A DNA stretch of 51,468 nt, taken from Candidatus Zhuqueibacterota bacterium (GTDB taxonomy: Bacteria > Electryoneota > RPQS01). Below, one piece after another: positions 38,195 through 45,072 of the stretch. Positions within the stretch are counted from its first letter, which is position 1; every line of letters starts with the position of its first letter. A model generated the notes under the pieces. That model searched no databases. It saw only the letters and a program-made list of their open reading frames with translations, and had not been told where the DNA came from. The position numbers were made by a program, and so were the translations under genes. The stretch covers positions 1 to 51,468 of the forward strand of contig RPQS01000026.1 of NCBI GenBank assembly GCA_003818605.1. The letters are read 5' to 3'.

Positions 38195-39706
38195 TTAGTT
38201 ATAGCGGACGACGTTCCACTGTTCATTGTCCGGCGCATATTCCTTGCCCTGACCCCACTGCACCACGTTGAATAGAGCGTGGCCTTGGTCGTCCGTTACG
38301 TCGAAGAAACAGGGAGGCCGGGTGCGCAAGAGACGCTTGTCGTACACGTATTTCTTCAAATAACCCGTGGAACTGCGTGTGGACCGGTGAACGTATCCGC
38401 GCCGCATTTGCGTGATGGATCCGAACACATAAATGGTGCCGCGATCGTCCGGCTGACAGTCGCAGACATACCCACTGTCCGGATCGTTCTGATTCTCGAA
38501 CGTAAAGCTCTCGCCCAGAGCGACAATGGCCGCCGTGATAACGACGCTGGTGCGCGCCTGATTCGTTTGATTGTTGCCGGATTGTCCGCCCGTAATGCCG
38601 GAATTCTCACGGCCGTTTTCGGGAGTGTTGGCAATCTTTACGTCCGTTTCGGACACAATGCCCAGAATGTTGGAGGAGGATGTCGGCGTAACGCCTGTCC
38701 GTACATTGGAATCCGAATACCTGATATTGTCCAGAATCCGGCATGTGCCATGACTGCCGATCGTAACCTTCCCCGTAACCGTCCCTTTGATTTCCAGCGG
38801 TCCGTTAACAAAAATACAGGTTCCCTGTCCCACCGGGATGGACCAACTGTCCGTCGAATCAAACGGCGCTCCGGTATCGAAACGGAATAAAGTGACGGAT
38901 CCGCCGTTAAAGCACGCCCGAATCGTCTTCCCCTGATAATCCAAGAAATTGCCCTGTTCGGAAGCTCCCTCGCGCAGCCTCTGCGCCAATTCCGGAATCT
39001 CGACACGGGGAGCTCGAAAAATCGGAAGCGGCCCGTGAAAGATCGGATTATAAGCGGAGCCGCGCCAGAAGTCCTCCGCCGTCGTTGTCACTTGATCGTA
39101 GAAAACCGGGGATTGCATTATAGCAATCATGCTGTTGGAATGCACCCGGCCGTTCAGCGTGTCCCCGTTCCAGAATTTAATGCGGTCGCCGAAGGACGTC
39201 AACTCTTCGTTCGAAAGGTACATGTAATCCGCAAAGTTGCGCACTTGAACGTACAGCACCGCTTTGCGCTTGATTTCCTGTTCCGTCTCCCGTCGGCGAT
39301 CAGTCGCCTGCACCGGGATCTTCACGACTCCGATGCACGAAATCCGGTACCGCCGCTCGATAGACCAGAAATCCCCCTCGGACATCGAAGGCAGATAAAA
39401 GATTTTGACGGTTTCGTATCTGCCGTACCCCGGTACGTTTCTTCCCGGCAAGGGAGTCTCGCCGATGGGCAGGTCGGATGCTGGCCGTGTCCGCAGCCAC
39501 TGAAAACCTTTTTCCACAATGCCCATTTGACCCAAATAATAGGCTTGCATCGCGGCGGCGGAGCGTACCGACTGAAACGACTCATCCGTAGACCAGCGCA
39601 TGAACGCGATGCTTGTCGCCAGCAAGACGGTAATGACGGCCATGATGGCCACCATCACAAAACCGCCCTGTTGCTGCGCGGGCAATATATCTATTCTGCC
39701 GTTCAT
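38195..39706 (-). CDS. PilX-like minor pilin with large C-terminal domain
   Basis: The 503-residue protein has a prepilin-type start: 'QQQGGFVMVAIMAVITVLLA' with cleavage expected after Gly15 and a hydrophobic helix to about residue 37, then 'MRWSTDESFQSVRSAAAMQA' as in PilX proteins. Position +5 is Ala instead of Glu. The rest is far larger than in typical PilX. A central stretch ('INGPLEIKGTVTGKVTIGSH'-like; the protein reads VNGPLEIKGTVTGKV) has the short beta-repeat look of a parallel beta-helix, as in DUF4900-type proteins; that match is from memory. It probably sits at the pilus tip or primes assembly. The start has GGAAAGG four bases upstream. It lies 259 bp after the PilW-like gene. 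Confidence 0.75.
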   Translation of the reverse strand: MNGRIDILPAQQQGGFVMVAIMAVITVLLATSIAFMRWSTDESFQSVRSAAAMQAYYLGQMGIVEKGFQWLRTRPASDLPIGETPLPGRNVPGYGRYETVKIFYLPSMSEGDFWSIERRYRISCIGVVKIPVQATDRRRETEQEIKRKAVLYVQVRNFADYMYLSNEELTSFGDRIKFWNGDTLNGRVHSNSMIAIMQSPVFYDQVTTTAEDFWRGSAYNPIFHGPLPIFRAPRVEIPELAQRLREGASEQGNFLDYQGKTIRACFNGGSVTLFRFDTGAPFDSTDSWSIPVGQGTCIFVNGPLEIKGTVTGKVTIGSHGTCRILDNIRYSDSNVRTGVTPTSSSNILGIVSETDVKIANTPENGRENSGITGGQSGNNQTNQARTSVVITAAIVALGESFTFENQNDPDSGYVCDCQPDDRGTIYVFGSITQMRRGYVHRSTRSSTGYLKKYVYDKRLLRTRPPCFFDVTDDQGHALFNVVQWGQGKEYAPDNEQWNVVRYN

Positions 39707-39965
39707 CGTGCCTTTCCTTCGCTGGATTAATACTCCGTTTCTCTGATCTGAACGTTCTGCATCGAGTGCTTCTACCGGCAGTCCCGATCATGAAGCCCTC
39801 GCCCGCTCTCCCTTTCCGGGAAAACCGGCGTGACCTTCCACAATCTACGGCTGCTCGCAACTCGCTCAGAACGGGAGATCCGTTCGCGGAGCTCTCCCGC
39901 CAGCCTCTGTTCGAGCACTGATCTATGCATGAAATCATGTCCCCCGAAGGGGGAAATGATGGTGG

Positions 39966-40775
39966 TTATCCGCTGCCCTGAGCGTCTGGACCCAGAATCT
40001 GATCTCTGAATTCGTTTTCTTCGACGTCCCAGTTCCGCATGGAAATTTGCGTTCTATAAATGCGTTCCCGCACGATGTTCCCACTGAACAGTGTGGAAAT
40101 CCCTTCCGGGGCAAGGAACGAATAATGCAGGGTGATTTCCACTGTAACGGCTTGCCCCCATCGTCTTTCCTGTGTCCCGAACTGCCGGAAATCGGCGAAT
40201 TCGATCCGCAATCCCTCAACCGTGATGCGATCCCGGCGGTCTAAATTGTAATAGTCAAGATCGCTGCCGCCGATCTGGATTTGGACCCGATCCATCTTGG
40301 CGCGCCGGCTGCTGGTCCAGAAATAGAAATCACCGCTCTGATTCGCGGCCCACTTGGGCACTGTGCCGCTGAATAAAAGACCGCGATTAGGTTGATACGT
40401 CAGCGTCATCATCTTGCCCAAATCGCGCGGGTACGGAAAAGCAGCCTGCATCAGGCCATTTTCCTCGATGATGTCGTCCATGTAGAACTGCCAGCGGGTA
40501 CTCGTGAGGCCGCCCACAATCTGCCTGCCGCCCCAGCTCCACGACAGGGTGTTCGTCAGTTCCTGCAGCGCCGCCGCCGCGTACTGATCCATCAGACGTT
40601 CGCCATGGCTGACGTGCCAGTGAACCTGAAGTCCTCGCACGGCAGCCCAGCCTCCGATGATGGCAACGCCGCCGATGATGGCCGCAACAGCCATGGACAC
40701 CAGCGAAAAACCGCGTTGAGTGCGCCGCCCGGGATTCTTCCGGAATCTATCAAGATATCGTTTGATCGTGATCAT
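39966..40775 (-). CDS. PilW-like minor pilin
   Basis: The 269-residue protein has a prepilin-type N-terminus: basic leader ending RRTQRG (Gly22), then FSLVSMAVAAIIGGVAI as the hydrophobic stem. Ser replaces the normal Glu at +5. The remainder is mostly beta, with 'LTYQPNRGLLFSGTVPKWA' and a hydrophilic end. Size and position suggest a PilW-like minor pilin. GGAGG lies nine bases upstream of the ATG. It lies 48 bp after the PilV-like gene and is followed by a 259-bp gap in which I see a short G/C hairpin (about 39936-39957) but no gene. Confidence 0.72.
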   Translation of the reverse strand: MITIKRYLDRFRKNPGRRTQRGFSLVSMAVAAIIGGVAIIGGWAAVRGLQVHWHVSHGERLMDQYAAAALQELTNTLSWSWGGRQIVGGLTSTRWQFYMDDIIEENGLMQAAFPYPRDLGKMMTLTYQPNRGLLFSGTVPKWAANQSGDFYFWTSSRRAKMDRVQIQIGGSDLDYYNLDRRDRITVEGLRIEFADFRQFGTQERRWGQAVTVEITLHYSFLAPEGISTLFSGNIVRERIYRTQISMRNWDVEENEFRDQILGPDAQGSG

Positions 40776-40823
40776 GTTGTAATCCCTCCCAGGATTCCAA
40801 ATTTCTCACCATTCCTGCGCTGA

Positions 40824-41330
40824 TTAACCCAGTGTAGCCCGCACGACGATGGCCGTGGTGAACTTGATTTCGCGGTCCTGTGCGGTATTCCTGTTGCGGT
40901 TCTCGGCGTAATCCGGTTCACGCCATCGCGCTTTCATAGTGAGAAGATAGTAGTCCGGAGAATAGCTGGTTTCCAACAGGTCCACGATTTGGATCCGTTC
41001 CCGGCTGATCGTAACATAAACCGGATGGACTTCCCCATTCATGTAAACTCGATCAATCGGCACCGCCGGATATGTGCCGGCGGCAATCAAGGATTGGGAA
41101 CTTTCAGGATTCCGAGCCTCTTCAATTAATTGCAGTGCGGTCTGAACTTCCTCCATCTTGCCGCGCAGAATGAAAGCGGCTGACTTGTAGCGCTCCTGCC
41201 GGGCTAAAGCTTCCCGGCCATAGATCATAGAGCCCGCCGTTCCCGCGGCAACGATAGACAGGATGGTCAGCCCGACGGCCACCGCCACAAGATCGGCGGC
41301 GCCGCGTTGCCATGCCCGATATCGCGCCAT
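40824..41330 (-). CDS. PilV-like minor pilin
   Basis: The 168-residue protein has a short basic leader (MARYRAWQRG) and a hydrophobic helix starting AADLVAVAVGLTILSIVAAG, as in a type IV prepilin cleaved after Gly10. Position +5 is Val and the only acidic residue nearby is Asp at +3. The soluble part is small, with 'ERYKSAAFILRGKMEEVQTA' continuing the helix and a beta-rich end. A minor pilin of the PilV type is the best guess from size and location; it could also be a pseudopilin of another class. GGAGG lies upstream at proper spacing. It lies 36 bp after pilT. Confidence 0.68.
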   Translation of the reverse strand: MARYRAWQRGAADLVAVAVGLTILSIVAAGTAGSMIYGREALARQERYKSAAFILRGKMEEVQTALQLIEEARNPESSQSLIAAGTYPAVPIDRVYMNGEVHPVYVTISRERIQIVDLLETSYSPDYYLLTMKARWREPDYAENRNRNTAQDREIKFTTAIVVRATLG

Positions 41331-41366
41331 GTCTGTTTCCCTCCCATGGGAAATGAACAGTCCCGC

Positions 41367-42449
41367 CTAATCAGCGAGACTCACTTCAAACAGTTTTGGA
41401 TTCTCAGCAACGTGCGCGGCGGTGTCGCGGTTGATTTGACCCTTGTGCAGAAGCCTCATTAAATCCTGATCGAGACTCTGCATACCCGACTTGCCGCCGG
41501 CCTGAATCACCGATGGAATCTGATAAATCTTGTCCTCACGGATAAGATTGCGAATGGCCGTCGTAGCCACCATGATCTCGCAGGCGACAACCCGGCCGCT
41601 GCCGTCTTTTTTCGGAAGCAGTTTCTGTGCCACCACCGCCTCTAAAGACTCGGCCAGCATTGAACGCACCTGAGTTTTCTGCGCCGCGGGGAAAATATCA
41701 ATCACGCGGTCAATCGTCTTGGCGGCGCTCGAGGTGTGCAAAGTGGCCAGGACCAAATGGCCGGTTTCCGCGGCCGTCAGCGCCAGTGAGATGGTTTCCA
41801 GATCGCGCATTTCGCCGACCAGAATCACGTCCGGATCTTCGCGCAGCGCGGCGCGCAGCGCATTGGCGAATGAATGCGTGTTGGCCCCCAACTCGCGCTG
41901 GTTGACCATACAATTCTTGGAATCATGGAAAAACTCGACCGGATCTTCGACCGTGACGATGTGAAGTTGTTTGTACTCGTTGATCCAGTCAATCATCGTC
42001 GCCAGAGTCGTGGTCTTGCCCGAACCCGTCGGGCCGGTGAGCAGCACCAGTCCGCGGTCACGATCCGCTAAATCCCGCATCACTTCAGGCAAACCCAACT
42101 CGTCAAACGAACGGATATCCGCCGGAATCGTGCGGAACACCGCTCCGGTACCATTGATCTGTTGGAAAACATTCACACGAAACCGCGCGATGTCTTCGAG
42201 CTTCGCCGAGAAGTCAATTTCCTTCATCTCCTCGAAACGCTCGATCTGGTCGCGGTTTAAAACCGTGTGGACGATGGAGTCCATCGTTTCCTGTTCGCTG
42301 CGCGGCAACGCCAGTTTGCGCATGCTGCCGTGCACGCGGATCATCGGAATGGATCCCGTTGAAAGGTGTAGGTCTGAGGCTCCCTGATCTACGGCGAACC
42401 TCAGCAATTCATAGATATTCAGCCGTCTGGCTGCTGCAACCTCGGCCAC
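41367..42449 (-). CDS. pilT: Twitching motility retraction ATPase PilT
   Basis: PilT powers pilus retraction. The 360-residue protein has the PAS-like N-terminal domain ('LLRFAVDQGASDLHLSTG'), Walker A GPTGSGKTTT, Asp box 'HIVTVEDPVEFFHDSKN', Walker B 'DPDVILVGEMRDLETIS', His box 'TGHLVLATLHTSSAAKTIDR' and the retraction-specific AIRNLIRE segment, which here reads TAIRNLIREDKIYQ. That segment separates PilT from PilB. The start is GTG at 42449 with AGGA eight bases upstream. It lies 79 bp after pilA. Confidence 0.97.
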   Translation of the reverse strand: MAEVAAARRLNIYELLRFAVDQGASDLHLSTGSIPMIRVHGSMRKLALPRSEQETMDSIVHTVLNRDQIERFEEMKEIDFSAKLEDIARFRVNVFQQINGTGAVFRTIPADIRSFDELGLPEVMRDLADRDRGLVLLTGPTGSGKTTTLATMIDWINEYKQLHIVTVEDPVEFFHDSKNCMVNQRELGANTHSFANALRAALREDPDVILVGEMRDLETISLALTAAETGHLVLATLHTSSAAKTIDRVIDIFPAAQKTQVRSMLAESLEAVVAQKLLPKKDGSGRVVACEIMVATTAIRNLIREDKIYQIPSVIQAGGKSGMQSLDQDLMRLLHKGQINRDTAAHVAENPKLFEVSLAD

Positions 42450-42528
42450 GGTTCACATCCTTCTACATGGTTCACGGCATATCCTATGAGCCCGTCAGCC
42501 CAAGGTACTTGCCCGTCTGCCCGCCAAC

Positions 42529-42957
42529 TTATTCTTCGCCCTCATCCGTGGGCAGACCGTAGCCCTGCCAGGAACCGTCCTGAATATTGAACAATACCTG
42601 ATTCCCGGCGCCGCCGCGCATCTGCTCCGTGGAAATGGCTTGAATTGAAACCGGCGGAGAACCCATCATATTGAAAATCCACTGCAGCTTGGTAGCCGGT
42701 GCGATTTCCAGATAGCTCTCCCCCTCCAACTCTTCAACAGTGGACGGCCACGTGCCCTTGTCCTGATAGTAAACCTGCGCCGCTTGCCAGATCGCATTGA
42801 TCGTTGTCTTGGCATCGGATGCGCGCGCACTCTTCACATACTCCACGTAGATCGGCACGGAAATCGCGGCCAAAATGGCGACGATCACGACGACGATCAA
42901 GATCTCGATTAGGGTAAATCCCTTCTCGTTCGGTCTGCGATGAAACTTACGGAACAT
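42529..42957 (-). CDS. pilA: Major type IV pilin (PilA-like)
   Basis: The 142-residue protein has a textbook prepilin start: basic leader ending NEKG (Gly13), then FTLIEILIVVVIVAILAAIS with Glu at +5. 'PIYVEYVKSARASDAKTTIN' extends the helix, and a small globular domain follows. It should be cut and methylated by PilD and form the pilus shaft. I place the start at the ATG at 42957, five or six bases after AAGGAG; an 18-residue upstream extension is rejected. It lies first in the pilus locus, 79 bp before pilT, behind a predicted promoter. There is no disulfide-bonded D-region: no cysteine is seen in the mature protein. Confidence 0.95.
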   Translation of the reverse strand: MFRKFHRRPNEKGFTLIEILIVVVIVAILAAISVPIYVEYVKSARASDAKTTINAIWQAAQVYYQDKGTWPSTVEELEGESYLEIAPATKLQWIFNMMGSPPVSIQAISTEQMRGGAGNQVLFNIQDGSWQGYGLPTDEGEE

Positions 42958-43300
42958 GGTCTCTCCTTTGCGTTTACTTTGGTCGAACGGATCGCAAACC
43001 CGTCCGCCCACCCTCCCACCAACAAAACTTGACGGCCTGAAAGGTACAACGAGAACCTCACATTTTCAAGTGCTAAATTCCTCTGTTATAGAGGGTTCTC
43101 GCTATTATTCAATTTTTTAAGGGCAACATTCGTTCCTTATTTTAAAGGCTCCGAATCCCAACTAAAACAAACAAAAACACTCTAAGTCCCCGACAATCGC
43201 CATGCAAATCATGCGAGCCGCGCAATATTTGCGCGTGAACATTCGGGTATTTAAAATGTTCCGTAATTATTTAATCAAACAGAGAGGCATTCACCGATTT
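42958..43300. other. pilA upstream region
   Basis: This gap holds the pilA promoter, an imperfect inverted repeat around it (43050-43059 and 43091-43101) and, at the far edge, the terminator of the anti-sigma gene. I see no gene in it. Confidence 0.65.
43085..43112 (-). promoter_or_regulatory. Sigma-70-type promoter of pilA
   Basis: On the minus strand TTGAAT, 16 bases, TATAAC. The transcript would have a leader of about 120 bases. One arm of an inverted repeat (CGAGAACC-CTC) lies in the spacer. Confidence 0.45.
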
Positions 43301-43336
43301 AAAAAAAACGGCCGCACTCCCGTAAGCGTGCGGCCG
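43301..43336 (-). terminator. Strong terminator after the anti-sigma gene
   Basis: A 9-bp GC-only stem (43309-43317 with 43328-43336) followed on the minus strand by eight T residues, 23 bp after the stop codon. Confidence 0.9.
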
Positions 43337-43359
43337 ATGGTCTGTTACGTTATTAAGGG

Positions 43360-43854
43360 TCAATGAAACCGGCTTCGGCTGGTTAAAACATAAGTTGTTA
43401 CGCCACCGGCAATCAGAGGAATAATCAAACCCAGGATAATTATAGGATGAACCGTGAAAATTGCGAATCCGGTAACATCCCGCAGCCAAACACCGGCATC
43501 GCTGAGAACCCGCAATCCCCACCCGGAGACCACATCCCATGAAAAAGCCATTACGATGAGCAATGTGGCAACCGAAATCCAGACCCGGCTTCGATCCCAA
43601 ATTCGCACCCAAAGAGGAACACTTTCCACACATTGATACTCTTGAACGCGGGAAATCACCGATTTCGTAAAATCCGGCGAAGGTTCAAGCCATGTCTGCT
43701 GTGTTAAAGATGCGTCAATCAGTGAAGAAACTTGCAGGGCGCGCCTGAGTTCCTCGTTCTCATTGCATATTTTTTCGATTTCCGCCCGCTCGGCGGGCCA
43801 CAATCCGCCTTCTAAATATTCAGGCAGCTTGCGGTAGACTTCTTCTGACGTCAT
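43360..43854 (-). CDS. Anti-sigma-factor-like membrane protein
   Basis: The 164-residue protein starts with the layout of anti-sigma domains ('LPEYLEGGLWPAERAEIEKI', then 'ENEELRRALQVS'), which in family members binds the sigma factor. Two membrane helices follow (about 90-112 and 130-158). The HxxxCxxC zinc motif of ZAS anti-sigma factors is absent. I chose the ATG at 43854: AGGAGG lies six bases upstream, and the gap to the sigma factor stop is one base, so the two are translationally linked. It probably holds the ECF sigma factor at the membrane until an envelope signal arrives. Confidence 0.8.
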   Translation of the reverse strand: MTSEEVYRKLPEYLEGGLWPAERAEIEKICNENEELRRALQVSSLIDASLTQQTWLEPSPDFTKSVISRVQEYQCVESVPLWVRIWDRSRVWISVATLLIVMAFSWDVVSGWGLRVLSDAGVWLRDVTGFAIFTVHPIIILGLIIPLIAGGVTTYVLTSRSRFH

Positions 43855-43855
43855 G

Positions 43856-44425
43856 TCAATCCTCCTCAGCTGTTTCCCGGCCCAAGAGCCGGTCACGCAG
43901 CCATGCTTTACCTCGATAGAGATAGCTTTTTACTGTCCCCATCGGCACTTCCATCACATCGCTGATCTCTTGATAAGAAAAGTCCTTCAAATAGTACAGA
44001 GTAATTGCGGTACGATAATGTTCCGGCATTTGCGCAATTAATGGAATCATTCGTTCCTTTAAAATAACCTCTTCCGCATATTCATTATCGCTTTCCGTAC
44101 GCAACTGCGGCTGCGCCATGACGCCGGGCTCGTCAATCGCTACAAATTCAGATCGTCCGTGCGCAGTCTTCCCCTCAGCTATACATAAATTAATAGTTAT
44201 CCTATAGATCCAAGTGGACAGCTTGCACTCTCCACGAAATTTTGGTAGAGCTTTCCAGACCCTCAGAAAGACTTCCTGGGCAACATCTTCGGCGGTATCC
44301 GGTCGGCCGGTCATCCGAGCCGCCAAGTTTAAAACCATGCCCTTGTATTGGTTTACAAGTTCTGAGAAGGCCTTTGTGTCGCCCCGCCAGAGTCTCCATA
44401 ATAACTGCGCTTCGTCCGGTTGCAT
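43856..44425 (-). CDS. RNA polymerase sigma factor, ECF (sigma-70) family
   Basis: ECF sigma factors redirect RNA polymerase to stress or envelope genes. The 189-residue protein has region 2 ('ARMTGRPDTAEDVAQEVFLR', 'LSTWIYRITINLC') and region 4 ('LPEHYRTAITLYYLKDFSYQ'-type segment, here MPEHYRTAITLYYLKDFSYQ, and 'VPMGTVKSYLYRGKAWLRDR'). The start is taken at the ATG at 44425; a TTG at 44455 in the same frame is the alternative, overlapping a small upstream open frame as TTGA. The anti-sigma gene follows by one base. Targets are unknown; pilA lies 0.4 kb downstream but behind a terminator. Confidence 0.93.
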   Translation of the reverse strand: MQPDEAQLLWRLWRGDTKAFSELVNQYKGMVLNLAARMTGRPDTAEDVAQEVFLRVWKALPKFRGECKLSTWIYRITINLCIAEGKTAHGRSEFVAIDEPGVMAQPQLRTESDNEYAEEVILKERMIPLIAQMPEHYRTAITLYYLKDFSYQEISDVMEVPMGTVKSYLYRGKAWLRDRLLGRETAEED

Positions 44426-44451
44426 GAAATGAATGTACTTCCCCGCCTCTC

Positions 44452-44592
44452 TCAATAGATCCGAGTGCGGTTTGAGTTTTTTGTTTCAGGCAGCGAGCCC
44501 AAAAGTGTGCAACAAACTATCCAGATTACCGCTCCCACAATCAGAACCGCGACGGCAACTGAAACCGTCGCACGTTTCTGCCTAAATAACAA
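44452..44592 (-). CDS. Candidate 46-residue single-helix membrane peptide upstream of the sigma factor
   Basis: A short frame from a TTG at 44592 to a TGA at 44454-44452 encodes a basic start (FRQKR), one strongly hydrophobic helix (VSVAVAVLIVGAVIWIVCC) and a polar end. The stop overlaps the alternative TTG of the sigma factor as TTGA, which hints at translational coupling. Against it: the start is a TTG with no clear ribosome-binding site, no family is recognised, and a 7-bp inverted repeat (44549-44555 with 44565-44571) inside it could be a regulatory hairpin instead. Treat as a candidate only. Confidence 0.28.
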   Translation of the reverse strand: MLFRQKRATVSVAVAVLIVGAVIWIVCCTLLGSLPETKNSNRTRIY

Positions 44593-44634
44593 AATTTTAC
44601 ACTTCAGTTCCGAATCTCTTGGGAGGAGATTTCG

Positions 44635-45072
44635 ATGAATCCAGACTCTCCAGACCTTGCAATGATGGCTTTGGGAATTGGCCTCATCGCCGTGATCGGG
44701 TCATTTGCCGTAATCCTGGTGATCGTGATGACAGCCTTTCGCAACCGCCGCCTTCGCATGGAAGCACTGCATAAAGAACGTATGCTGGCCATTGAAAAAG
44801 GTCTGCATACTCCCGAAGAATTCGGCGATTTACCTCAAAAACGCAGACCCTTCGTTGCCGGGCTGGTTTGGGCAGCGGTTGGCCTTGGCTTCATCCTGTG
44901 GGGCACCGTCACGGGTGAACATGAAACCAGCGGCATCGGCATGATCCCGCTATTAGTCGGAGCCGCATTGTTTATCGGTGATTGGATCAGCACGCGCCGC
45001 CATCCGCGTCACGGCAATTCAGGATTGTATCGTGCTCGCGATGATGATCGGCTTCCGGATAATCCGTCATAA
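44635..45072 (+). CDS. Small membrane protein, DUF6249-like
   Basis: The 145-residue protein has an N-terminal membrane helix (about 9-33), a basic cytoplasmic segment 'RNRRLRMEALHKERMLAIEK' that is typical of DUF6249-like proteins, two more helices (about 72-90 and 100-116) and a basic tail. GGAGGA lies seven bases upstream of the ATG. It is divergent from the sigma factor, a common place for a sigma target or partner. Its 3' end overlaps the end of nadB, on the other strand, by 86 bp. Function unknown; the DUF assignment is from pattern memory. Confidence 0.78.
   Translation: MNPDSPDLAMMALGIGLIAVIGSFAVILVIVMTAFRNRRLRMEALHKERMLAIEKGLHTPEEFGDLPQKRRPFVAGLVWAAVGLGFILWGTVTGEHETSGIGMIPLLVGAALFIGDWISTRRHPRHGNSGLYRARDDDRLPDNPS

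Noticed and set aside
39582-39938. Minus-strand open frame filling the gap before the PilX-like gene
   Set aside because: Most of it overlaps the PilX-like coding start in another frame, and its composition (Arg/Ser/Gly-rich, no motif) is that of a shadow frame.
39936-39957. Short CCCCC-GAA-GGGGG hairpin between the PilW-like and PilX-like genes
   Set aside because: It lacks a T tract on the minus strand, and the two genes probably share a transcript.
43257-43365. Short plus-strand frame starting with ATG at 43257
   Set aside because: It runs through the anti-sigma terminator and into the anti-sigma gene on the other strand; there is no support for translation.
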